Assembly: GCA_964247295.1 (NCBI GenBank)
Contig: CAXTTV010000027.1
Coordinates: 1 to 35,905 of the forward strand
Direction of reading: 5' to 3'
Origin: CAXTTV01 sp964247295
Lineage (GTDB): Bacteria; Chloroflexota; Ktedonobacteria; Ktedonobacterales; Ktedonobacteraceae
DNA: 35,905 bases
In this document: positions 32,025 to 35,905 of the stretch, one piece after another
How positions within the stretch are numbered: the stretch's first letter is position 1
Layout: each line of letters begins with the position of its first letter
Made by a program: the position numbers and the translations under genes
The notes under the pieces: generated by a model
Database searches by the model: none
Seen by the model: the letters and a program-made list of their open reading frames with translations, nothing else
Told to the model about the DNA's origin: nothing

Positions 32025-32360
32025 TTACGCAGTCTGGTCCTGCTCTTGTTTTTCTTTATACGCATCAGCCATTTCCCGGTATCGTTGCCGTTGGTAAGCA
32101 TTCACATGATCTTTGTTCTTACGTACCCATTTCCGCTTATTGACTGTTGCTTTCTGTGGATGCTGTTTATTATACTGCTTGGCACGGTTGCTCTGACAGC
32201 GGCGACACTCCGTTCGATATCCTTGGCTATAGCGATTGTCAGGCTGATAATGCTCCTCATTAAGTGGTTGTGGGTTCCCTTGCCATTCACAATGGGGATT
32301 GCTACAGATCCGTGTCTGTGTTGCCTGGCCCGCTCCTGGGGCAGCGCGTTGATCATCCAT
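32025..32360 (-). CDS. Small zinc-finger protein
   Basis: A 111-residue basic protein from the ATG at 32360, with GGGAG eight bases upstream; the frame extends to 32402. A zinc site is suggested by CSNPHC (about 19-24) and CRRC (about 53-56), with a Lys/Arg/Gln-rich C-terminal half (YNKQHPQKATVNKRKWVRKN). This is similar to the CxxC N-terminal knuckle of HNH-associated and phage proteins. A palindromic operator (32437-32466) lies upstream. Function unknown; DNA or RNA binding is likely. Confidence 0.55.
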   Translation of the reverse strand: MDDQRAAPGAGQATQTRICSNPHCEWQGNPQPLNEEHYQPDNRYSQGYRTECRRCQSNRAKQYNKQHPQKATVNKRKWVRKNKDHVNAYQRQRYREMADAYKEKQEQDQTA

Positions 32361-32436
32361 ATGTATTCTCCCTTCTTGGACGATTATGGGGCGGAGCTCC
32401 ACCTTATTTAAACGGGCTACGCTTATAGGTAAATTC

Positions 32437-32466
32437 CCTAATAGTTATCATAACCTTATGATAACC
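32437..32466 (-). promoter_or_regulatory. Palindromic operator upstream of the zinc-finger gene
   Basis: GTTATCATAA (32444-32453) and TTATGATAAC (32456-32465) are perfect inverted arms with a two-base centre. With its CCTAATAG edge the 30-base site matches the sites over the two promoters at 33424-33453 and 33517-33546, and all three are oriented the same way toward the gene they precede. A TATGAT -10 lies within it; the -35 is weak. Confidence 0.65.
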
Positions 32467-32507
32467 GATTTTATAAAAATTGGGTACCCTTTCTCTATTT
32501 AAAGAGA

Positions 32508-32535
32508 GCGTACTACTGGCAAAACAGTGGTACGC
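32508..32535 (-). terminator. Terminator of the HNH operon
   Basis: GCGTACTACTG (32508-32518) and CAGTGGTACGC (32525-32535) form an 11-base-pair stem with one G-T pair and a six-base loop. On the minus strand TCTCTTT follows. On the plus strand CCTTTTCC follows, so it may work both ways. Confidence 0.7.
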
Positions 32536-32553
32536 CCTTTTCCTTCCTGTGAG

Positions 32554-33048
32554 TTACGGAAGTATGTGGTGTGTTCGCTTGATCTTTGCCACTGCCGATG
32601 CAACAGCCTGGGCCGGTGTTTCCTCTGGGCCTCCCTCCTCCTCATCGAAATGCCAGTACCATCCAACATCGACAACACCCCAAACTCTCAAACCTACTCC
32701 AGCCAGGGCCGCGATGAGCATGTCAGTTGTTGTAATAGCATATCCCGTCCTGTATGGCGTTACCAGTCCACTGACTTCATCGGGCGAACGGTCATAAGCC
32801 ATATGGTGCTTTGGACATAGGCAGAGGTAGTCGTTAGGGTTTTTGCTCCGAAGTGGTGCGCCCTTCAGATGCACAGTATGAAGCCATTGGGGAGTCAAGT
32901 ATCCAGCCTTATTGCGTTTAAGCTTGCCATTGATTTGTCCACAGGTTTCGCAGCGTGGACGCTCCCCTGGAGAAGGGATGGTTCGCTCACGAACAGTAGC
33001 TTGTAATTCTTTCCATTCGCGCGGTGTCAAATATAACTCCCACTTCAT
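32554..33048 (-). CDS. HNH endonuclease-like protein
   Basis: A 164-residue protein. CETCG (about 33-37), then WLHTVHLKGAPL and NDYLCLCPKHHMAYDRS (about 72-88) fit an HNH nuclease: two Cys pairs for zinc, a His in the first strand and H-H at the end of the motif. It probably nicks or cuts DNA, or serves in phage-like DNA packaging or defence. Its start overlaps the upstream gene's stop by four bases (ATGA), so the two are one operon, read from the strong minus-strand promoter at 33433-33461. The C-terminal half has a Trp-rich hydrophobic segment without known motif. Confidence 0.65.
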   Translation of the reverse strand: MKWELYLTPREWKELQATVRERTIPSPGERPRCETCGQINGKLKRNKAGYLTPQWLHTVHLKGAPLRSKNPNDYLCLCPKHHMAYDRSPDEVSGLVTPYRTGYAITTTDMLIAALAGVGLRVWGVVDVGWYWHFDEEEGGPEETPAQAVASAVAKIKRTHHILP

Positions 33049-33371
33049 CGAGCCGCCCCTCCTTCTGCCTTCGTCATCAGCCGTTTGACTTCCTCACTGC
33101 TGATGAGCTGCCAGCCCCAGTTCAAACGGTAATTGAGACGATCAAAGTGAAACTCTAGCTTTGACCACTCACAAGTCTCATCAGGATTATCTCCCCACCA
33201 GCAGCAGTAATAGTCTCCATAGGGCCTGGAGGTCTTATAAAGAATAATATTTCCATAATTAGCAGGATCGTCGTAACGGGCTCCAAAACCTGCTTCGATA
33301 GCCATCTCTAGCTCTAAAAGTGAATAAATCTCATCGGAGCTGAGTTCAGCAGGTAAAACTGCACGCATCAT
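33045..33371 (-). CDS. Hypothetical protein
   Basis: A 108-residue acidic protein with aromatic and Cys-containing segment YYCCWWGDNPDETCEW (about 53-68). No family is recognised. A well-placed ATG with AAAGGAGAGC before it forms the end of the inverted leader repeat. It is the first gene of the operon with the HNH gene and is expressed from a consensus promoter (33433-33461), so high or tightly regulated expression is expected. Confidence 0.6.
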   Translation of the reverse strand: MMRAVLPAELSSDEIYSLLELEMAIEAGFGARYDDPANYGNIILYKTSRPYGDYYCCWWGDNPDETCEWSKLEFHFDRLNYRLNWGWQLISSEEVKRLMTKAEGGAAR

Positions 33372-33375
33372 GCTC

Positions 33376-33406
33376 TCCTTTCCCTCAATATTAGCTTTGC
33401 ATCAGA
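33376..33406 (-). repeat. Left arm of a 31-bp perfect inverted repeat (leader of the HNH operon)
   Basis: This segment is the exact reverse complement of 33564-33594. Each arm is the 5' leader and ribosome binding site of its gene (AAAGGA core), with ATGCAAAGC near the promoter end. Confidence 0.85.
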
Positions 33407-33423
33407 AGTGATAGAGTTACTAT

Positions 33424-33453
33424 CTAATAGATATTATAACCATTAGTTATTGG
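33424..33453 (-). promoter_or_regulatory. Operator copy over the minus promoter
   Basis: The site begins CTAATAG at the gene side and overlaps the -10 box at 33433-33438. It resembles the 30-base sites at 32437-32466 and 33517-33546, though more degenerate at its -35 end. Confidence 0.5.
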
Positions 33454-33461
33454 CTTGTCAA
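33433..33461 (-). promoter_or_regulatory. Consensus promoter of the HNH operon
   Basis: On the minus strand TTGACA (33461-33456), a 17-base spacer and TATAAT (33438-33433). All twelve bases match the sigma-70-type consensus. Confidence 0.85.
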
Positions 33462-33507
33462 GCTCAAAAAGCTTTTTTGAGTACTCATCATTTATTACAT
33501 AAAATAC

Positions 33508-33536
33508 TTGACACCTGGTTATCAAATAGATATAAT
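33508..33536 (+). promoter_or_regulatory. Consensus promoter of the DUF488 operon
   Basis: TTGACA (33508-33513), a 17-base spacer and TATAAT (33531-33536), again a perfect twelve-base match. It is back to back with the minus-strand promoter, the two -35 boxes being about 46 bases apart around a CTCAAAAA / TTTTTGAG palindrome. Confidence 0.85.
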
Positions 33537-33546
33537 AACTATTAGG
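33517..33546 (+). promoter_or_regulatory. Operator copy over the plus promoter
   Basis: GGTTATC at the upstream edge and CTATTAGG at the gene side match the reverse complement of the 32437-32466 site at 25 of 30 positions by my hand count. It covers the -10 box, so a bound protein would block RNA polymerase. Confidence 0.6.
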
Positions 33547-33563
33547 TACAGAAAGTACTGTCA

Positions 33564-33594
33564 TCTGATGCAAAGCTAATATTGAGGGAAAGGA
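33564..33594 (+). repeat. Right arm of the 31-bp inverted repeat (leader of the DUF488 operon)
   Basis: An exact reverse complement of 33376-33406. It contains the GAGGGAAAGGA ribosome binding site before the ATG at 33598. A shortened copy lies at 31972-31993. Confidence 0.85.
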
Positions 33595-33597
33595 AAA

Positions 33598-34146
33598 ATG
33601 TTGGATCTTGCAACTATGGAGTGCAGGCCGATCAGCCGTGCTGAATTTGAGCTTTGGGCCTACAATGCAGCATTGGAAAAGGGGCTGGCGGGAATTGAAA
33701 AAACAATTCTAACGATAGGCTATCGCCAAGGTAATGCAGAAGAACTGCTCACTCATTTCACGGGACTCGGAATGCCCCTTGCTGATATCCGTAGGCGAGC
33801 TGGATCGCGCTTCAAACGAGAGTATAATTTGTCGCGTTTGAAGAAACGTTTTGTACAGCAGTATTGCCGTTTGAAGCAGCTTGGCAATGAGAACTACCCA
33901 CATAAGCCGTTCGTCCTGGTGGATCAGGAAGATGGGCTTGAGAAGGCCATCTCTTTGTTTAGCCAGAAAGGGCACGGGATTATCTTGATGTGTGCGTGCG
34001 CTGATTGGCGCGATTGCCACCGAGCCCATGTTGCTGATCTTTTACTAGAGCGGCTGCCAGCAGCGCAAGTTATACATATACATGGTGATGGACAGGCAAC
34101 AGTAGTGCGGGCCTTTGCCGCTGGCGAACGGGGAGGGCAGGCATGA
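33598..34146 (+). CDS. DUF488-family protein
   Basis: A 182-residue protein of the DUF488 (YeaO/Tnp-associated) family: TIGYRQGNAEELLTHFTGLG (about 39-58), then DIRRRAGSRFKREYNLSRLK with the DxR and basic residues typical of the family, and MCACADWRDCHRAHVADLLL (about 130-149) with its C-x-C...C-H-R motif. Members are linked to nucleic-acid modification and defence islands; no enzymatic activity is settled. First gene of the three-gene operon, with GGGAAAGGA before the ATG. It overlaps the next gene by four bases (ATGA). Confidence 0.75.
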   Translation: MLDLATMECRPISRAEFELWAYNAALEKGLAGIEKTILTIGYRQGNAEELLTHFTGLGMPLADIRRRAGSRFKREYNLSRLKKRFVQQYCRLKQLGNENYPHKPFVLVDQEDGLEKAISLFSQKGHGIILMCACADWRDCHRAHVADLLLERLPAAQVIHIHGDGQATVVRAFAAGERGGQA

Positions 34147-34862
34147 GCTATACTATTGTCCGTCTGTCTCCTACCAACAATGTCTCCATTGCCAAAGATG
34201 TGCGAGCCCAATTCGCAGTATCGCTTTCCGGCGGGGTACCCAGTGCGGTGGCTGCCGAAGAAGTTATCAAACGCTATGGACGCTCTAATACGTTACTCTG
34301 GTTTGCCGACACACAGGAGGAAGATCCTGATCTTTACCGATTTCTGGGAGATTGTATGCAGCGTTGGGGGGGAGTGCTCTACTGGTACATTGACGGGCGG
34401 AGGCCGCTCGATGTCTCAGAAGAACAGAAGCTTATTCCCTGCAATCTGATCGCGCCTTGCTCTTTCAAGTTAAAGGTGCGTCCCTACCGAGATTTCATCC
34501 AGGCAATGCCAGAATTGCCAGTAGTAGTGATTGGACTGGAGCCCCACGAGAAAAAAAGGTTGGTGAGCACCTGCGCCAGCTATGCAAAGGCTATCCCTGC
34601 CGCGCGGGTTGAATATCCCCTCTGCTGGGAGCCACAAGAGCATCGTAGTCTGCTAGAGGTGTGTCGCCAGGATTGGGGTATCGAACCGCCGCTCCTCTAC
34701 GCTTTAGGGTTCTCACACAATAACTGTGGTGGAAGCTGTGTTCGCGCTGGGCTGCGTGAGTGGGTGCGATTGGGCTATTACTTCCCAGAGCGATATGCCG
34801 CTCGCGAAGCTTGGGAGCAGCAGCAGCGAGCAAAGGGTGGCCCACGTGCTAATGGCTGCTGA
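34143..34862 (+). CDS. PP-loop ATPase, PAPS-reductase / adenine nucleotide alpha hydrolase-like
   Basis: A 239-residue protein. SLSGGVPSA (about 27-35) is the SGGxxS PP-loop that binds ATP, near-canonical apart from P in place of D. LLWFADTQEEDPDLYRFL (about 50-67) fits the next strand-helix of the fold. The C-terminal NNCGGSCVRAG (about 193-203) holds two Cys that recall the iron-sulfur or catalytic Cys of thiouridylase/PAPS-reductase-like proteins such as phage and DndC-type enzymes. It could add sulfur or another group to a base, sugar or tRNA. It overlaps genes on both sides (ATGA before, 11 bases after), so the three products are likely made together. Confidence 0.7.
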   Translation: MSYTIVRLSPTNNVSIAKDVRAQFAVSLSGGVPSAVAAEEVIKRYGRSNTLLWFADTQEEDPDLYRFLGDCMQRWGGVLYWYIDGRRPLDVSEEQKLIPCNLIAPCSFKLKVRPYRDFIQAMPELPVVVIGLEPHEKKRLVSTCASYAKAIPAARVEYPLCWEPQEHRSLLEVCRQDWGIEPPLLYALGFSHNNCGGSCVRAGLREWVRLGYYFPERYAAREAWEQQQRAKGGPRANGC

Positions 34863-35670
34863 TACAAAAATCCAATGGACATGGCGTTATATCACTATGC
34901 CTGATGGGAGCATGCTTACTATCCCAGGGCATAGCTTTAACGGCTGGTGGGGCTGTCTGAAGGTGAGCGAGGAATGCCACCGCTGCTATGCCTTGGATAT
35001 CGCACACCATTATATAAAAGAGCCGCTTTGGGGGCCAGCCTCTACGACTAAGCGACGTTTGTTTGGAGAGAAGCATTGGAGGGAGCCTTTGCTATGGGAC
35101 CGGAAAGCAAAGCTTCAGGGACACAGACGGAGTGTGTTCTGTGCATCTATGAGCGACGTTTTTGAAGAGCATCTCATGCTCGATAATGAGCGTATGAAGT
35201 TATGGGAATTGATCGGGAGGACGCCTTGGTTGAACTGGTTGCTGTTGACAAAGCGGCCAGAGAATGTGTTAAAAATGGTCCCTTGGTCGATGACTTCCCA
35301 ATGGCCTAATAATGTGTGGGTTGGAACAAGTATTGGATTGCAACAGCGAGCAGAAGAACGTATTCCCTATCTTCTGGAGATTCCGGCAGTTGTTAAGTTT
35401 CTTTCATGTGAGCCGCTCATTGGCCCGGTTGATCTCTCACCTTGGTTGCAGTTTTTACAATGGGTAATATGTGGTGGAGAGAGTGGGGCACATGCAAGGC
35501 CCTTAAATTTAGATTGGGCGCGATCTTTGCGCGATCAGTGTATCGCTGCGCGAGTCCCGTACTTTTTCAAACAGGTTGGTGGACGCTATCACGACTCTGG
35601 AGGTCGTGAACTTGATGGACGAACGTGGGATGAACTTCCTCCAGAAGTACCCTTGCTCCTCAAGGCGTAG
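34852..35670 (+). CDS. Phage Gp37/Gp68-family protein (DUF5131), radical-SAM-like
   Basis: A 272-residue protein. Its start IQWTWRYI and HSFNGWWGCLKVSEECHRCYA (Cys at about 35, 42 and 45) match the conserved opening of the Gp37/Gp68 family, whose three Cys would bind an iron-sulfur cluster. Later segments SVFCASMSDVFEE, WLLLTKRPENVLKM, WVGTSIGLQQRA and KFLSCEPLIGPVD are also typical. The fold is thought to be radical-SAM-like; the substrate is unknown. ATG 34852 lies 11 bases inside the end of the PP-loop gene; the longer frame to 34726 is a shadow of that gene. A terminator follows at 35678-35707. Confidence 0.8.
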   Translation: MAADTKIQWTWRYITMPDGSMLTIPGHSFNGWWGCLKVSEECHRCYALDIAHHYIKEPLWGPASTTKRRLFGEKHWREPLLWDRKAKLQGHRRSVFCASMSDVFEEHLMLDNERMKLWELIGRTPWLNWLLLTKRPENVLKMVPWSMTSQWPNNVWVGTSIGLQQRAEERIPYLLEIPAVVKFLSCEPLIGPVDLSPWLQFLQWVICGGESGAHARPLNLDWARSLRDQCIAARVPYFFKQVGGRYHDSGGRELDGRTWDELPPEVPLLLKA

Positions 35671-35677
35671 TTAGTCT

Positions 35678-35707
35678 GGGGCAGCTCCTTCGGAGTTGTC
35701 CCTTTTT
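35678..35707 (+). terminator. Terminator of the DUF488 operon
   Basis: GGGGCAGCTC (35678-35687) and GAGTTGTCCC (35693-35702) form a ten-base-pair stem with two G-T pairs around a five-base CTTCG loop. A five-T run follows. Confidence 0.8.
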
Positions 35708-35748
35708 GTTAAGAATTCAATGAGATCTTTTGCTGAAAGGGTTTGAAT

Positions 35749-35905
35749 ATGGAAAAAGAACACTACTATTTACTGGTGGGCTTTATTAGTCCAGAAGCAC
35801 GAAGGATGCTTGAAAAAGAGGGGGGCACAGTTCTCTCCGTAGGGGACCGATTGGAGCTGGTATGTATGTCGTATGCTGCGAAAGGGTGCGTCAACCATAA
35901 AAAAG
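35749..35905 (+). CDS. Partial gene running off the window
   Basis: The first 52 codons of a frame from the ATG at 35749, with GAAAGGG about eight bases upstream. The visible part begins MEKEHYYLLVGFISPEARRM and looks like an alpha/beta start with a Cys-containing second portion. Too little is visible to name a family. Confidence 0.5.
   Translation, partial: MEKEHYYLLVGFISPEARRMLEKEGGTVLSVGDRLELVCMSYAAKGCVNHKK

Noticed and set aside
1..35905. tRNA, rRNA, CRISPR arrays, insertion sequences and integrase genes
   Set aside because: No cloverleaf-like sequences, regularly spaced direct repeats with unique spacers, transposase motifs or recombinase signatures were recognised. The repeat arrays at 256-13678 and 27124-27316 lack spacer structure.

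Overview
The window looks like part of a large plasmid or plasmid-like integrative element from a Gram-positive-like, filament-forming bacterium. Ktedonobacteria (Chloroflexota) is my best guess. The basis is indirect: an XRE-HTH/TPR protein of a type common in that group, a Replic_Relax-family protein paired with a TraD-like ATPase, FtsK-like pumps, and strong GGAGG ribosome binding sites with canonical TTGACA/TATAAT promoters. There are no rRNA, tRNA, CRISPR or core metabolic genes, and no IS transposase or integrase.

Layout. (1) 1-5.7 kb: accessory cargo, with a membrane-anchored pentapeptide-repeat protein, a HEPN/AbiU2-like protein and two unknowns. (2) 5.7-9.6 kb: a transfer-like cluster with a Replic_Relax protein, a TraD/HerA-like ATPase and a membrane protein resembling an inactive M48 peptidase. 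(3) 9.7-12 kb: small unknown genes, an orphan winged-helix protein, a candidate small RNA and an excisionase-like HTH gene. (4) 12.2-13.7 kb: a class Ib partition locus, with ParA plus a ribbon-helix-helix (RHH) partner next to arrays of 8-bp phased repeats (consensus YAAACGKT). The same 8-bp phased repeats recur at four other intergenic sites up to 13 kb away. (5) 13.7-20 kb, minus strand: a zinc-site protein, unknowns, an FtsK-like translocase, a small membrane protein, and an actin-like ParM with a ParR-like partner, making a second partition system. (6) 20-25.5 kb: HTH proteins, a zinc-ribbon/GIY-YIG protein, the XRE-TPR protein, two tiny membrane proteins, a HicA-like toxin without a visible HicB, and an HTH gene behind a large inverted-repeat operator. 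(7) 25.7-31.9 kb: a tightly overlapped replication operon with a wHTH-HNH protein, an initiator-like protein whose gene contains 21-bp iterons, a DnaC-like helicase loader, a divergent family-B-polymerase-like protein and an HTH protein. (8) 32-35.7 kb: two gene sets driven by back-to-back consensus promoters with identical inverted leaders. One set has HNH and small proteins. The other has DUF488, PP-loop (PAPS-reductase-like) and Gp37/Gp68 (DUF5131) proteins.

How the parts fit. The initiator, loader and polymerase-like genes form a phage-lambda O/P-like replication module with the probable origin inside the initiator gene. ParA/RHH and ParM/ParR-like would secure inheritance, and the RHH protein may also act as a plasmid-wide regulator through its dispersed sites. 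The Replic_Relax and ATPase genes suggest DNA processing or transfer. The most novel-looking signals are the dispersed 8-bp array network, the in-gene iterons, and the right-end regulon with three similar operators and a DUF488/PP-loop/DUF5131 operon that could be a nucleic-acid modification or defence cassette. All functional assignments come from reading motifs by eye; no database search was possible.
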